Assembly: GCF_014211915.1 (NCBI RefSeq)
Contig: NZ_CP060039.1
Coordinates: forward strand, 3,286,001-3,350,000
Origin: Burkholderia cenocepacia
GTDB lineage: Bacteria > Pseudomonadota > Gammaproteobacteria > Burkholderiales > Burkholderiaceae
Length of the DNA stretch: 64,000 bases
Direction: 5' to 3'
Below, one piece after another: positions 36,993 through 47,241 of the stretch. Each line of letters opens with the position of its first letter. Positions within the stretch are counted from its first letter, which is position 1. The notes under the pieces are model-generated. The model made no database searches. It was not told the origin of the DNA and saw nothing but the letters and a program-made list of their open reading frames with translations. A program made the translations under genes and the position numbers.

Positions 36993-39830
36993 ATGAGCAA
37001 CAAGAAAGCCGATTCGAAACCGCAGGCCAAGTATCCGGTCAACCTGCTCGACACGCCGTTCCCGATGCGCGGCGATCTGCCCAAGCGCGAGCCGCAGTGG
37101 GTCAAGGAGTGGGAAGAGCGCGGCATCTACGAGAAGATCCGCGCGGCCAGCAAGGGCCGCCCGAAGTTCATCCTGCACGACGGCCCGCCGTATGCGAACG
37201 GCGACATCCACCTCGGTCATGCGGTCAACAAGATCCTGAAGGACATCGTCGTCAAGTCGCGCAACATGGCCGGCTTCGACGCGCCGTACGTGCCGGGCTG
37301 GGATTGCCACGGGATGCCGATCGAGATCCAGATCGAGAAGCAGTTCGGCAAGTCGCTGCCGGCGGCCGAAGTGATGAGCAAGGCGCGCGCGTACGCGACC
37401 GAGCAGATCGAGAAGCAGAAAGTCGGCTTCAAGCGCCTCGGCGTGCTCGGCGACTGGGCCAACCCGTACAAGACGATGAACTTCGTGAACGAGGCGGAAG
37501 AAATCCGCGCGCTCGGCAAGATCATCGAGAAGGGCTACGTGTACCGCGGGCTGAAGCCGGTGAACTGGTGCTTCGACTGCGGCTCGGCGCTCGCGGAAGC
37601 GGAAGTCGAGTACAAGGATCGCACCGATCCGACGATCGACGTGATGTTCGCGTTCGCGGAGCCGGAAAAGACCGCGCACGCGTTCGGCCTGCCGGCACTG
37701 CCGCGCGCCGAGGGCGGCATCGTGATCTGGACCACCACGCCGTGGACGATCCCCGCCAACCAGGCGCTGAACCTCCATCCGGAAATCATCTACGCGCTGG
37801 TCGACACCGAGCGCGGGCTGCTGATCATCGCGCAAGAACGCGTCGAAGCCTGCATGACCGACTTCAAGCTGACGGGCCGCGTCGTCGCGACCGCGCCCGG
37901 CGTGAAGCTCGCGAACCTGCGCTTCCACCACCCGCTCGCATCGGCCCACCCCGGCTACAAGCGCACCGCGCCCGTCTACCTCGGCGACTACGTGACGACC
38001 GACACCGGTACCGGCGTCGTGCACTCGTCGCCCGCGTACGGTATTGAAGACTTCATGTCGTGCAAGGCGCACGGGATGACCGATTCCGACTTCATCAACC
38101 CGGTGATGGGCGACGGCCGCTACATCGAATCGCTGCCGCTGTTCGGCGGCCTGTCGATCTGGGATGCGAACCCGAAGATCGTCGACGCGCTGAACGCGGC
38201 CGGCTCGCTGCTGCGCAGCGAGAAGTACACGCACAGCTACATGCACTGCTGGCGCCACAAGACGCCGATCATCTACCGCGCGACGTCGCAGTGGTTCGCC
38301 GGCATGGACGTGACGCCGCAAGACGGCGGCAAGACGCTGCGCGAAACGGCGCTCGAAGGCGTCGACGCGACCGCGTTCTATCCGTCGTGGGGCAAGCAGC
38401 GCCTGTTCAGCATGATCGCGAACCGTCCCGACTGGACGCTGTCGCGCCAGCGCCAGTGGGGCGTGCCGATGGCGTTCTTCGTGCACAAGGAAACCGGCGA
38501 GCTGCACCCGCGCACGCTCGAGCTGCTCGAGGAAGTCGCGAAGCGCGTCGAACAGTCGGGCATCGAGGCGTGGCAATCGCTCGACCCGCGCGAGCTGATC
38601 GGCGACGACGCGAACCTGTACGAAAAGAACCGCGACACGCTCGACGTGTGGTTCGACTCGGGCACGACGCACTGGCACGTGCTGCGCGGCTCGCACAAGG
38701 ATCAGCTGCAGTTCCCGGCCGACCTGTACCTCGAAGGCTCGGACCAGCATCGCGGCTGGTTCCACTCGTCGCTGCTCACCGCATCGATGATCGACGGCCG
38801 CGCGCCGTACAAGGGCCTGCTCACGCACGGCTTCACGGTCGACGGCGAAGGACGCAAGATGAGCAAGTCGCTCGGCAACGGCATCGACCCGCATGAAGTC
38901 GCGAACCGCCTCGGCGCGGAGATCATCCGCCTGTGGATCGCGTCGACCGACTACTCGGGCGAGCTCGCGATTTCCGAGGAAATCCTGAAGCGCGTGACGG
39001 AAGGCTATCGCCGCATCCGCAACACGCTGCGCTTCCTGCTCGCGAACCTGTCGGATTTCGACTTCGCGCAGCACGCGGTGCCGGTCGACGAATGGCTCGA
39101 GATCGACCGCTATGCGGTCGCGTTCTCGCAGCAACTGCAGACGGAGCTGCTCGGCCACTACGAGAAGTACGAATTCCACCCGGTCGTCGCGAAGCTGCAG
39201 ACGTACTGCTCGGAAGACCTCGGCGGCTTCTACCTCGACGTGCTGAAGGATCGCCTGTACACGAGCGCCGCCGATTCGCGCGCGCGCCGCTCCGCGCAGA
39301 CCGCGCTGTATCACCTGACGCACGGGCTGCTGCGCGTGCTCGCGCCGTTCCTGTCGTTCACGGCGGAAGAAGCGTGGAAGGTGTTCCAGCCGGCGAGCGA
39401 CACGATCTTCACGGAAACCTACTATGCGTATCCGGAAGTCGCCGGCTCGGCCGCGCTGATCGAGAAATGGGCACTGCTGCGCGACGTGCGCGGCAACGTG
39501 ACGAAGGCGCTCGAGGAAGCGCGCACCGCGAACCGCATCGGTTCGTCGCTGCAGGCCGAAGTGGCCGTGCATGCGAGCGGCGCACGCTACGACGCGCTGA
39601 CGAGCCTCGGCGACGACCTGAAGTTCGTGCTGATCACGTCGGCCGCGACGGTCGTCAAGGTCGACGACGAAGCGCAGGAAAGCGTCGACGTGGCCGCGTC
39701 GAAGTACCAGAAGTGCGAGCGCTGCTGGCACTACCGCGAAGATGTCGGCGCGCACGCCGAGCACCCGACGCTGTGCGGCCGCTGCTTCTCGAACCTGTTT
39801 GAAAACGGCGAAATCCGGAGCGCTGCTTAA
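36993..39830 (+). CDS. ileS: isoleucyl-tRNA synthetase
   Basis: A 945-residue class Ia synthetase. The HIGH-type motif [11 protein letters not shown] is at about residues 69-79, the KMSKS loop at about 622-626 ([13 protein letters not shown]), the editing domain between, and a C-terminal zinc finger [12 protein letters not shown]...CGRCFSNL at about 905-940. The editing-site motif [15 protein letters not shown] (about 246-260) is intact. It is two bases upstream of lspA, a classic pairing. Confidence 0.97.
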   Translation: MSNKKADSKPQAKYPVNLLDTPFPMRGDLPKREPQWVKEWEERGIYEKIRAASKGRPKFILHDGPPYANGDIHLGHAVNKILKDIVVKSRNMAGFDAPYVPGWDCHGMPIEIQIEKQFGKSLPAAEVMSKARAYATEQIEKQKVGFKRLGVLGDWANPYKTMNFVNEAEEIRALGKIIEKGYVYRGLKPVNWCFDCGSALAEAEVEYKDRTDPTIDVMFAFAEPEKTAHAFGLPALPRAEGGIVIWTTTPWTIPANQALNLHPEIIYALVDTERGLLIIAQERVEACMTDFKLTGRVVATAPGVKLANLRFHHPLASAHPGYKRTAPVYLGDYVTTDTGTGVVHSSPAYGIEDFMSCKAHGMTDSDFINPVMGDGRYIESLPLFGGLSIWDANPKIVDALNAAGSLLRSEKYTHSYMHCWRHKTPIIYRATSQWFAGMDVTPQDGGKTLRETALEGVDATAFYPSWGKQRLFSMIANRPDWTLSRQRQWGVPMAFFVHKETGELHPRTLELLEEVAKRVEQSGIEAWQSLDPRELIGDDANLYEKNRDTLDVWFDSGTTHWHVLRGSHKDQLQFPADLYLEGSDQHRGWFHSSLLTASMIDGRAPYKGLLTHGFTVDGEGRKMSKSLGNGIDPHEVANRLGAEIIRLWIASTDYSGELAISEEILKRVTEGYRRIRNTLRFLLANLSDFDFAQHAVPVDEWLEIDRYAVAFSQQLQTELLGHYEKYEFHPVVAKLQTYCSEDLGGFYLDVLKDRLYTSAADSRARRSAQTALYHLTHGLLRVLAPFLSFTAEEAWKVFQPASDTIFTETYYAYPEVAGSAALIEKWALLRDVRGNVTKALEEARTANRIGSSLQAEVAVHASGARYDALTSLGDDLKFVLITSAATVVKVDDEAQESVDVAASKYQKCERCWHYREDVGAHAEHPTLCGRCFSNLFENGEIRSAA

Positions 39831-39832
39831 AT

Positions 39833-40333
39833 ATGGCGAAGACCCTGTCGAAACCGGCCAGCGGCGCGCTCGCGCCCTGGCTCGGCATTTCGCTGATCGT
39901 GATCCTGTTCGACCAACTGTCGAAGATCGCGATCCTCAAAACGTTCGCGTACGGCGCGCAGCATGCGCTGACGTCGTTCTTCAACCTCGTGCTGGTGTAC
40001 AACCGCGGCGCCGCGTTCGGCTTCCTGTCGACCGCGAGCGGCTGGCAGCGCTGGGCGTTCACCGCGCTCGGCGTCGGCGCGACGCTCGTGATCTGCTTCC
40101 TGCTGAAGCGCCACGGCCACCAGCGGCTGTTCAGCGTGTCGCTCGCGCTGATCCTCGGCGGCGCGCTCGGCAACGTGATCGACCGGCTCGTCTACGGTCA
40201 CGTGATCGACTTCCTCGATTTCCACCTCGGCGCGTGGCACTTCCCGGCGTTCAACCTCGCCGATTCCGCGATCACGGTCGGCGCGGTGCTGCTGATCTAC
40301 GACGAGCTGCGGCGCGTGCGCGGCGCGCGCTGA
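39833..40333 (+). CDS. lspA: lipoprotein signal peptidase
   Basis: A 166-residue inner-membrane aspartyl protease (signal peptidase II). Four hydrophobic helices and the catalytic aspartates in [20 protein letters not shown] (about residues 106-125) and [13 protein letters not shown] (about 140-152) are present. It matures prolipoproteins, including the small lipoprotein at 5102. It begins two bases after the ileS stop, so translation is probably coupled. Confidence 0.95.
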   Translation: MAKTLSKPASGALAPWLGISLIVILFDQLSKIAILKTFAYGAQHALTSFFNLVLVYNRGAAFGFLSTASGWQRWAFTALGVGATLVICFLLKRHGHQRLFSVSLALILGGALGNVIDRLVYGHVIDFLDFHLGAWHFPAFNLADSAITVGAVLLIYDELRRVRGAR

Positions 40334-40400
40334 GCGCGCATACTCCGTGTCGACGGCCGGCTTCGCGCCGGCCGTTCCGTTTGACCCCAGGAGGCCTGAG

Positions 40401-41612
40401 TTGGCACACGCAGAACTTGCAGGAAAACACCTCGTTCTCGGCCTGACGGGCGGCATCGCCTGCTACAAGATCGCCGAACTCACGCGGCTGCTCGTGAAGG
40501 CCGGCGCGACCGTGCAGGTCGCGATGACCGACGCCGCCACCCAGTTCATCACGCCCGTCACGATGCAGGCGCTGTCGGGCCGGCCCGTCTATACGAGCCA
40601 ATGGGACGCGCGTATCGACAACAACATGGCGCACATCGACCTGTCGCGCGAAGCCGACGCGATCGTGATCGCGCCCGCGTCGACCGATTTCCTCGCGAAG
40701 CTCGCGCACGGGTTCGCCGACGATCTCCTGTCGACGCTGTGCGTCGCACGCGACTGTCCGCTGCTCGTCGTGCCCGCGATGAACCGCCAGATGTGGCAGA
40801 ACCCGGCCACGCAACGCAACGCCGCGCAACTGCGCGCGGACGGCGTGTCGGTGCTCGGCCCGGATTCGGGCGCGCAGGCGTGCGGCGAAGTCGGCGACGG
40901 CCGCATGCTCGAGCCCGAGGCGATCTATGAAGCGATCGTCGCGCACTTCGCGCCGAAGGTGCTCGCGCACCGCCGCGTGCTGATCACGGCCGGGCCGACG
41001 TTCGAACCGCTGGACCCGGTGCGCGGCCTGACGAACCGCTCAAGCGGCAAGATGGGTTTCGCGCTCGCGCGCGCCGCGCAACAGGCCGGCGCCGACGTGC
41101 ATCTCGTCGCCGGGCCGGTCGCGCTCGACACGCCGTGGGGCGTGTACCGCCAGGACGTGCAGACCGCGCAGCAGATGTACGACGCAGTGATGCATGCAGT
41201 GGCCGACGCCGAGATCTTCATCGCGGTGGCCGCGGTCGCCGACTGGCGCGTCGACCAGCCGGCCGAGCACAAGATGAAGAAGACGGCCGACCGCAAGATG
41301 CCGGCGCTCGCGTTCGTCGAGAATCCCGACATCCTCGCGTCGGTCGCGGCGCTGCCCGATGCGCCGTTCTGCGTCGGCTTCGCGGCCGAAAGCGGCGACC
41401 TCGACGTGCACGGCGACGAGAAGCGCAAGCGCAAGAACGTGCCGCTGCTCGTCGGCAATCTCGGCCCGCTGACGTTCGGCCGCGACGACAACGAAGTCGT
41501 GCTGTTCGAGGCCGCCGGCCTCACGCGCCTGCCGCCTGCCCCGAAGGACGAACTCGCGCACGTGCTCGTCGCGGAAATCGCGAAGCGCCTGCCCGACAAC
41601 CGCCTGATCTGA
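40401..41612 (+). CDS. coaBC: phosphopantothenoylcysteine decarboxylase / phosphopantothenate-cysteine ligase
   Basis: A 403-residue bifunctional coenzyme A enzyme. The decarboxylase half has [20 protein letters not shown] (about residues 14-33), the active-site His of MAHIDLSR and the PAMNRQMW loop (about 128-135). The ligase half begins [20 protein letters not shown] (about 193-212) with [12 protein letters not shown]. The TTG at 40401 is the best start: AGGAGG lies at 40389-40394 and homology begins there. A GTG at 40347 in frame has no ribosome site. Confidence 0.94.
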   Translation: MAHAELAGKHLVLGLTGGIACYKIAELTRLLVKAGATVQVAMTDAATQFITPVTMQALSGRPVYTSQWDARIDNNMAHIDLSREADAIVIAPASTDFLAKLAHGFADDLLSTLCVARDCPLLVVPAMNRQMWQNPATQRNAAQLRADGVSVLGPDSGAQACGEVGDGRMLEPEAIYEAIVAHFAPKVLAHRRVLITAGPTFEPLDPVRGLTNRSSGKMGFALARAAQQAGADVHLVAGPVALDTPWGVYRQDVQTAQQMYDAVMHAVADAEIFIAVAAVADWRVDQPAEHKMKKTADRKMPALAFVENPDILASVAALPDAPFCVGFAAESGDLDVHGDEKRKRKNVPLLVGNLGPLTFGRDDNEVVLFEAAGLTRLPPAPKDELAHVLVAEIAKRLPDNRLI

Positions 41613-41665
41613 TCCCGCGCGGCGGCCATAGCCGCCGCGCCCTTCCCGACCGATTCGACGACCGC

Positions 41666-42112
41666 ATGAAACTCGACCTGAAGATTCTCGACGCGCGCAT
41701 GCGCGACTACCTGCCCGCCTACGCGACCACCGGCAGCGCCGGCCTCGACCTGCGCGCGTGCCTCGACGCACCGGTCACGCTGCAGCCGGGCGAAACCACG
41801 CTCGTGCCGACGGGCCTCGCGATCCACCTTGCGGACCCCCGCTATGCGGCGCTGATCCTGCCGCGCTCGGGCCTCGGCCACAAGCACGGGATCGTGCTCG
41901 GCAACCTCGTCGGCCTGATCGATTCCGACTACCAGGGCCAGTTGATGGTCTCGACGTGGAATCGCGGCCAGACCGAGTTCGTGCTGAACCCGTTCGAGCG
42001 CCTCGCGCAGCTCGTGATCGTGCCGGTCGTGCAGGCGCAGTTCAACATCGTCGACGAATTCACCGAGAGCGATCGCGGCGAAGGCGGCTTCGGCAGCACC
42101 GGTCGCCACTGA
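41666..42112 (+). CDS. dut: dUTP pyrophosphatase
   Basis: A 148-residue trimeric dUTPase hydrolysing dUTP to dUMP. All motifs are seen: AGLDLRA (I, about residues 26-32), [15 protein letters not shown] (II, about 70-84), GLIDSDYQG (III, about 87-95) and the C-terminal GFGSTGRH arm (V). It limits uracil in DNA and supplies dUMP. The ATG at 41666 lies 53 bases after coaBC. A terminator follows. Confidence 0.96.
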   Translation: MKLDLKILDARMRDYLPAYATTGSAGLDLRACLDAPVTLQPGETTLVPTGLAIHLADPRYAALILPRSGLGHKHGIVLGNLVGLIDSDYQGQLMVSTWNRGQTEFVLNPFERLAQLVIVPVVQAQFNIVDEFTESDRGEGGFGSTGRH

Positions 42113-42123
42113 CCCACGCGGTA

Positions 42124-42152
42124 CGAAAAAAGGGGCCGCGGCCCCTTTTTCT
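42124..42152 (+). terminator. terminator after dut
   Basis: GGGGCCGCGGCCCC (42132-42145) is a perfect palindrome between an A-run and TTTTT. It can act in both directions and also serve the permease gene on the other strand. Confidence 0.75.
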
Positions 42153-42218
42153 TTTTGCGCGCCATCACGTGCATCCCGGTTGCGCGACTCGCGCAGGCGC
42201 CGGTTCGCGACGCCACGA

Positions 42219-43598
42219 TCAGCGCGCGTGCTGGTGCCGGTAATGCAGCGCGTAGGCAAGCGTCAGCAGCACGACGAATACGACGCCGACCACCATCGTC
42301 ATCCGGAATTCGCGCGTGAAAGCGGTCGTCAGCAGGATCGCCGCGACGAGCCCCGCACCGAGCAGGCTGCCGAACGGATGCCCCCACATCCGGAACGCGA
42401 GCGCAGGGCCGCGATACCGCGCACGGAACCGCAGATGCGTGACGAAGATCATCAGCCACGTGAACAGCGCGCCGAACATCGCGATCGCCATCATCACCGT
42501 GAACGCGGTGTCGGGCGCGAGCGCGACCAGCACGGCCGCCACCGCGACGCCGCTCGTCGAGACCCACAGCGCCGCCCGCGGCACGCCGTTCGCGCCGAGC
42601 CGGCCGAACACCGCGGGCGCGAGGCGCGCGCGCGACAGGCTGAACATCATGCGCGTCGTCACGTAGAGCTGGCTGTTCATCGCCGACAGCGCCGCGATCA
42701 ACAGCACGAAGTTGATCACGCCGGCCGCGTACGGCACGTGCGTCGCGGCCATCACCTTCACGAACGGGCTTTCGTCGGTGCCGGCCTGCGTCCACGGCAC
42801 GATCGCGAGCATCAGCGCGAGCGTCAGCAGGTAGAACAGCACGAGGCGGAACACGGTCGAGCGGAATGCGCGCGTGACCGCGTGCTGCGGATCGCGCGCC
42901 TCGCCGGCCGCGATCGCGACCGCTTCGATGCTCATGTAGCTGAAGATCGCGACGATCACCGCGACCCACGTACCCCACGGCCCCTTCGGCATGAAGCCGC
43001 CGTGCGCGGTGTAGTTCGCGAAACCGACGCCCGATGCGACCGGCGCCGCCCACACGAGATACGCACCGAGCACGATGAACACGACGATCGCCGCGATCTT
43101 CAGCAGCGAGAACGCGTATTCGACCGTCCCGTACAGCGTGACGCTCGCGAGGTTCACCGCGATCAGCAGCGCCGAGAAGCCGATCACCCAGTACCAGCCG
43201 GGCACGGCCGAGAACCAGTACTTCATGAACACCGCGATCGCGCTGATCTCGGTGCCGATCGCGAACACGACCGCGAACCAGTACGCGTAGCGCACCAGGA
43301 AGCCCGCGAGCGGGCCGACGTAATGCTCGGCATAGGCGCCGAACGAGCCGGCCGTCGGATGCGCGACGGTCATTTCCGCGAGCGCGCCCATCAGCAGCAG
43401 CGCGATCAGCGCGCCGATCGCATAGGACACCAGCACGCTCGGGCCGGCGAGCCCGATCGCGAACCCACTGCCGAGGAACAGCCCCGTGCCGATCGCGCCG
43501 CCGATCGCGATCATCGCCATCTGCCCCGACGTCAGCGCGTGGCGCAACCCTTGTTCGCGCGCGACGATAGCGTCGAACGACCGTTGTTGTTGTGTCAC
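42219..43598 (-). CDS. amino acid permease, APC superfamily (AAT type)
   Basis: A 459-residue inner-membrane permease with 12 hydrophobic segments. The signature MIAIGGAIGTGLFLGSGFAI (about residues 28-47), then GALAEMTVAHPTAGSFGAYAEHY and SYMSIEAVAIAAGEARDPQH, places it in the GABA/aromatic/Ser-type proton symporters. The GTG at 43596-43598 follows GGGGAG; an ATG at 43625 would add nine residues. The substrate is not determinable by eye. A clpA terminator sits just upstream. Confidence 0.85.
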   Translation of the reverse strand: MTQQQRSFDAIVAREQGLRHALTSGQMAMIAIGGAIGTGLFLGSGFAIGLAGPSVLVSYAIGALIALLLMGALAEMTVAHPTAGSFGAYAEHYVGPLAGFLVRYAYWFAVVFAIGTEISAIAVFMKYWFSAVPGWYWVIGFSALLIAVNLASVTLYGTVEYAFSLLKIAAIVVFIVLGAYLVWAAPVASGVGFANYTAHGGFMPKGPWGTWVAVIVAIFSYMSIEAVAIAAGEARDPQHAVTRAFRSTVFRLVLFYLLTLALMLAIVPWTQAGTDESPFVKVMAATHVPYAAGVINFVLLIAALSAMNSQLYVTTRMMFSLSRARLAPAVFGRLGANGVPRAALWVSTSGVAVAAVLVALAPDTAFTVMMAIAMFGALFTWLMIFVTHLRFRARYRGPALAFRMWGHPFGSLLGAGLVAAILLTTAFTREFRMTMVVGVVFVVLLTLAYALHYRHQHAR

Positions 43599-43647
43599 TG
43601 CGTTACCACTCCCCTGCACCACCATCGCGCCGCCGGCGCCGGATAAA

Positions 43648-43680
43648 ACGAAACGGCGCGGAGAACTTCCCGCGCCGTTC
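43648..43680 (-). terminator. terminator after clpA
   Basis: AACGGCGCGG (43652-43661) and CCGCGCCGTT (43670-43679) form a 10-bp stem; on the minus strand it is followed by TCGTTTTA, a weak T-run. Confidence 0.55.
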
Positions 43681-43701
43681 GCATGAACAACGAATTATCG
43701 C

Positions 43702-46002
43702 TTACTCGACTTCGACCGTCTCTTCGTTCGGCTTGTGCGGCGGATTTGCCAGCTTGTCGAACGACAACTGCACCTTGTCGCTTTCGTCGACGTCGACCGT
43801 CACGTGGCCGCCGTTGAGCAGCTTGCCGAACAGCAGTTCGTCGGCCAGCGCGCGCCGGATCGTGTCCTGGATCAGCCGCTGCATCGGCCGCGCGCCCATC
43901 AGCGGGTCGAAGCCATGCTTCGCGAGATGCTTGCGCAACGCGTCGGTGAACAGCGCGTCGACCTTCTTCTCGTGCAGCTGTTCCTCGAGCTGGATCAGGA
44001 ACTTGTCGACCACGCGCATGATGATTTCCTCATCGAGCGAGCGGAAGCTGATGATCGAATCCAAGCGGTTGCGGAACTCCGGCGTGAACAGGCGCTTGAT
44101 GTCGGTCATCTCGTCGCCGGTTTCGCGGCGCGTCGTGAAGCCGATCGTCGCCTTCTGCATCGACTCGGCGCCCGCGTTCGTCGTCATGATGATGATGACG
44201 TTGCGGAAATCCGCCTTGCGGCCGTTGTTGTCCGTCAGCGTGCCGTGGTCCATCACCTGCAGCAACACGTTGAAGATGTCCGGATGCGCCTTCTCGATTT
44301 CGTCGAGCAGCAGCACGCAATGCGGCTTCTTCGTGACGGCTTCGGTCAACAGGCCGCCCTGGTCGAACCCGACGTAGCCCGGCGGCGCGCCGATCAGCCG
44401 GCTCACCGCGTGACGCTCCATGTATTCCGACATGTCGAAGCGGATCAGCTCGATGCCGAGCGTGAACGCGAGCTGGCGCGCCACTTCGGTCTTGCCGACA
44501 CCCGTCGGGCCGGAGAACAGGAACGCGCCGATCGGCTTGTCCATCTTGCCGAGGCCCGCGCGCGCCATCTTGATCGAGGCCGCGAGCGCATCGATCGCCG
44601 GGTCCTGACCGAACACGACGCTCTTCAGGTCGCGGTCGAGCGTCTGCAGCTTGCTGCGATCGTCCTGCGACACGCTTTGCGCCGGCACGCGCGCGATCTT
44701 CGAGATGATTTCCTCGATCTCGCTCTTGCCGATCGTCTTCTTCTGCTTCGACTTCGGCAGGATGCGCTGCGCGGCGCCCGCCTCGTCGATCACGTCGATC
44801 GCCTTGTCCGGCAGGTGACGGTCGGTGATGAAGCGCGCCGACAGCTCGGCCGCGGCCGACAAGGCGCCCGACGAGTACTTGACGCCGTGATGCTCCTCGA
44901 AGCGCGACTTCAGCCCGCGCAGGATCGCGACCGTCTGCTCGACGCTCGGCTCCGTCACGTCCACCTTCTGGAAGCGCCGCGACAGCGCCGCATCCTTCTC
45001 GAAGATGCCGCGATACTCGGTGAACGTGGTCGCGCCGATGCACTTGAGCGTGCCCGACGACAACGCCGGCTTCAGCAGGTTCGACGCGTCGAGCGTGCCG
45101 CCCGACGCGGCGCCCGCGCCGATCAGCGTATGGATTTCGTCGATGAACAGGATCGCGTGCGGGCGCTCCTTGAGTTCCTTCAGCACCGTCTTCAGCCGCT
45201 GCTCGAAATCGCCGCGATACTTGGTGCCCGCGAGCAGCGCGCCCATGTCGAGCGAGTACACCTGCGCGTTCGCGAGGATGTCCGGCACTTCGCCGCGCGT
45301 AATGCGATACGCGAGCCCTTCCGCGATCGCGGTCTTGCCGACGCCGGCTTCGCCGACGAGCAGCGGGTTGTTCTTGCGGCGACGGCACAGCACCTGCACC
45401 ACGCGCTCGACCTCGGGCTCGCGACCGATCAGCGGATCGATGCGGCCGTCCTTCGCCATCTGGTTCAGGTTCTGCGTGAACTGCGCGAGCGGGGTTTCCT
45501 TCTGCGCGTTCGCGTCTTCGCTTTCCGCGTTCGCATCGGTCGACTTCGCGGCTTCGCCGTTGTTCGTCTTCGCGATGCCGTGCGAAATGAAGTTCACCAC
45601 GTCGAGACGCGTGACGCCCTGCTGCTGCAGGTAGTACACGGCATGCGAATCCTTCTCGCCGAAGATCGCGACCAGCACGTTCGCGCCGGTGACTTCCTTC
45701 TTGCCGTTCGACGTCGACTGGACGTGCATGATCGCGCGCTGGATCACACGCTGGAAACCGAGCGTCGGCTGGGTATCGACGTCGTCGGTACCCGGGACGG
45801 TAGGTGTGTTGTCGTGGATGAAATTGCGCAGGTTCTGACGCAAGTCCTCGATGTTGGCCGCACACGCGCGCAACACCTCGGCTGCCGTCGGATTATCCAG
45901 CAGGGCCAGCAGCAGGTGCTCGACCGTAATGAACTCATGGCGCGCCTGGCGTGCTTCCATGAACGCCATGTGCAGGCTGACTTCCAATTCCTGGGCAATC
46001 AT
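43702..46002 (-). CDS. clpA: ATP-dependent Clp protease ATP-binding subunit ClpA
   Basis: A 766-residue AAA+ unfoldase of the ClpAP protease. The N-terminal double Clp repeat (about residues 1-145) is followed by two ATPase domains: Walker [11 protein letters not shown] at about 218-227 with [15 protein letters not shown], and [10 protein letters not shown] at about 498-507 with [12 protein letters not shown]. The start at 46002 follows GGAGG, and the gene overlaps clpS by four bases (ATGA). It unfolds substrates, including N-degron proteins delivered by ClpS, into ClpP. Confidence 0.96.
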   Translation of the reverse strand: MIAQELEVSLHMAFMEARQARHEFITVEHLLLALLDNPTAAEVLRACAANIEDLRQNLRNFIHDNTPTVPGTDDVDTQPTLGFQRVIQRAIMHVQSTSNGKKEVTGANVLVAIFGEKDSHAVYYLQQQGVTRLDVVNFISHGIAKTNNGEAAKSTDANAESEDANAQKETPLAQFTQNLNQMAKDGRIDPLIGREPEVERVVQVLCRRRKNNPLLVGEAGVGKTAIAEGLAYRITRGEVPDILANAQVYSLDMGALLAGTKYRGDFEQRLKTVLKELKERPHAILFIDEIHTLIGAGAASGGTLDASNLLKPALSSGTLKCIGATTFTEYRGIFEKDAALSRRFQKVDVTEPSVEQTVAILRGLKSRFEEHHGVKYSSGALSAAAELSARFITDRHLPDKAIDVIDEAGAAQRILPKSKQKKTIGKSEIEEIISKIARVPAQSVSQDDRSKLQTLDRDLKSVVFGQDPAIDALAASIKMARAGLGKMDKPIGAFLFSGPTGVGKTEVARQLAFTLGIELIRFDMSEYMERHAVSRLIGAPPGYVGFDQGGLLTEAVTKKPHCVLLLDEIEKAHPDIFNVLLQVMDHGTLTDNNGRKADFRNVIIIMTTNAGAESMQKATIGFTTRRETGDEMTDIKRLFTPEFRNRLDSIISFRSLDEEIIMRVVDKFLIQLEEQLHEKKVDALFTDALRKHLAKHGFDPLMGARPMQRLIQDTIRRALADELLFGKLLNGGHVTVDVDESDKVQLSFDKLANPPHKPNEETVEVE

Positions 46003-46313
46003 GCTTCCTCCATCACGCACTGCAGCGGATGCCCTGCCTGCCGCGCATGGGTAACGACTTGCTCAACCTTGGTCGACGCGATGTCCCGCGTATAGACCCC
46101 ACAAACCCCTCGCCCTTCGCGATGGACCTTCAGCATGATCTGCGTGGCCGTCTCGCGATCCTTCTTGAAATACTCCTGGACCACCATCACGACGAACTCC
46201 ATCGGCGTGAAGTCGTCGTTGAGCAGCACCACCTTGTACATCGAAGGCGGCTTGAGCTTCTGCTGCTTGCGTTCCAGGACGGTACTGTCCTGCTTGTCCG
46301 GGATAATCGCCAT
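45999..46313 (-). CDS. clpS: ATP-dependent Clp protease adaptor ClpS
   Basis: A 104-residue N-degron adaptor. The core [20 protein letters not shown] (about residues 26-45), with the NDDFTPM pocket, and the [20 protein letters not shown] segment (about 66-85) are diagnostic. It binds proteins with Leu, Phe, Trp or Tyr at the N-terminus and passes them to ClpA. It is directly upstream of clpA in the same operon. Confidence 0.96.
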   Translation of the reverse strand: MAIIPDKQDSTVLERKQQKLKPPSMYKVVLLNDDFTPMEFVVMVVQEYFKKDRETATQIMLKVHREGRGVCGVYTRDIASTKVEQVVTHARQAGHPLQCVMEEA

Positions 46314-46421
46314 ACACCCATTCTAAACAACTCGGACAGGCCCGCAATCCTGCCATTACCCGACCGACCGGCCGGCGCCCTCCCCGGTGTCCCGGAACAC
46401 GCGATCGTCTTCGCGCCATAC

Positions 46422-46447
46422 GAAAGCCGGCTGCGGTGCCGGCTTTC
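46422..46447. repeat. perfect 10-bp hairpin in clpS-csp gap
   Basis: GAAAGCCGGC and GCCGGCTTTC flank a six-base loop. Without a T-run it is not a standard terminator. It could be a regulatory RNA stem or the remnant of one. Confidence 0.4.
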
Positions 46448-46678
46448 ACGCATGGCGCGGAACACGAACCGTCAGGGGGAATCTCACCGGAACGTCGTGT
46501 CCGCATCCAGTATCCCACAAGCCGGGACGACTCGAACGCGTGTCACTCGAGCCTGGTATATGAGCCGATTATGCGGCTTTTCAAGCCCCCGCGCTTGGCC
46601 ACATGCTGCAAAGCAAAGCCGGAAAAACCCTGAAAATGGGTTCTTTACAACGACCCTCTAAACGTCTAAAAATTCCAC

Positions 46679-46707
46679 TTGACACTCCAATAAAGAGCGC
46701 CAACAAT
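46679..46707 (+). promoter_or_regulatory. candidate promoter for csp
   Basis: TTGACA (46679-46684, perfect -35) and AACAAT (46702-46707) with a 17-base spacer. Transcription would leave a leader of about 145 bases before csp, as in cold-shock genes with temperature-sensing leaders. Confidence 0.5.
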
Positions 46708-46857
46708 CAAGCTGGCACTTTTTTCAATTTGCCGATTGGCGAAACGAAAGAGGCCGAGGTGAGCTTGTGAGGGGGGAACGGCCGTATTTTGGTCGTTTAG
46801 CTTTTCGAGCGTGCTCGTGGTAAGTAGCAGCGACTGTGTGACAGGGGAAGTAGGAAA

Positions 46858-47061
46858 ATGGCAACTGGTATCGTTAAGTGGTTCAACGACGCGAAGGGCT
46901 TCGGTTTCATCACTCCCGACGAGGGCGGTGAGGATCTGTTTGCGCACTTCTCGGCTATCACCATGAATGGCTTCAAGACGCTGAAGGAAGGCCAGAAGGT
47001 GAGCTTTGACGTCGTTCAAGGACCGAAGGGCAAGCAAGCGTCGAACATCCAGGCCGCATAA
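46858..47061 (+). CDS. cold-shock protein (CspA family)
   Basis: A 67-residue single cold-shock domain. The RNA-binding motifs KGFGFITP (RNP1-like, about residues 13-20) and DLFAHFSAI (RNP2-like, about 26-34) are intact. The protein binds single-stranded RNA and DNA and opens structured RNA. A long leader precedes it. The order clpA-clpS-csp resembles the cspD locus of other proteobacteria, but this short, basic-ended protein fits a CspA/CspC type equally well. Confidence 0.95.
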   Translation: MATGIVKWFNDAKGFGFITPDEGGEDLFAHFSAITMNGFKTLKEGQKVSFDVVQGPKGKQASNIQAA

Positions 47062-47080
47062 GGCATCGGATATCGGACGA

Positions 47081-47115
47081 AGAAACCCGGCGCACAGCGC
47101 CGGGTTTCTTTTTTT
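47081..47115 (+). terminator. terminator after csp
   Basis: GAAACCCGGCGC (47082-47093) pairs with GCGCCGGGTTTC (47097-47108) across a three-base loop and is followed by a T-run. Confidence 0.85.
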
Positions 47116-47117
47116 GT

Positions 47118-47152
47118 GGCCGGCCAATCGATAATCGATTGGCCGGCCTTTT
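47118..47152 (+). terminator. second, very long palindromic hairpin after csp
   Basis: GGCCGGCCAATCGAT (47118-47132) and ATCGATTGGCCGGCC (47134-47148) are perfect 15-base arms around one A, followed by TTTT. It lies three bases after the first terminator and may back it up or act on other transcripts. Confidence 0.6.
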
Positions 47153-47241
47153 CGTTCAATCCCGATAATTGAACACGCATTGTCTTGTCACGCATGCAGA
47201 TCGGATATCGAATCCGCATGTGAAACATATCCGCGGCTTCG

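Larger units (their letters stand above)
46314..46857. other. 544-base non-coding gap between clpS and csp
   Basis: No coding sequence is supported here. The region holds the clpS promoter zone, a 10-bp perfect hairpin at 46422-46447 (GAAAGCCGGC / GCCGGCTTTC, no T-run) and the csp promoter and long leader. The AT content rises from about 46560 onward. Confidence 0.6.

Noticed and set aside
36975..39764. A 929-residue open frame antisense to ileS
   Set aside because: It is a GC-driven shadow of ileS: Arg/Asp/Val/Ala-rich with no domain, and the sense strand encodes a complete synthetase.
43735..46095. A 786-residue frame antisense to clpA and clpS
   Set aside because: Arg/Leu/Asp-rich reverse-frame shadow without motifs; clpA and clpS are certain on the other strand.
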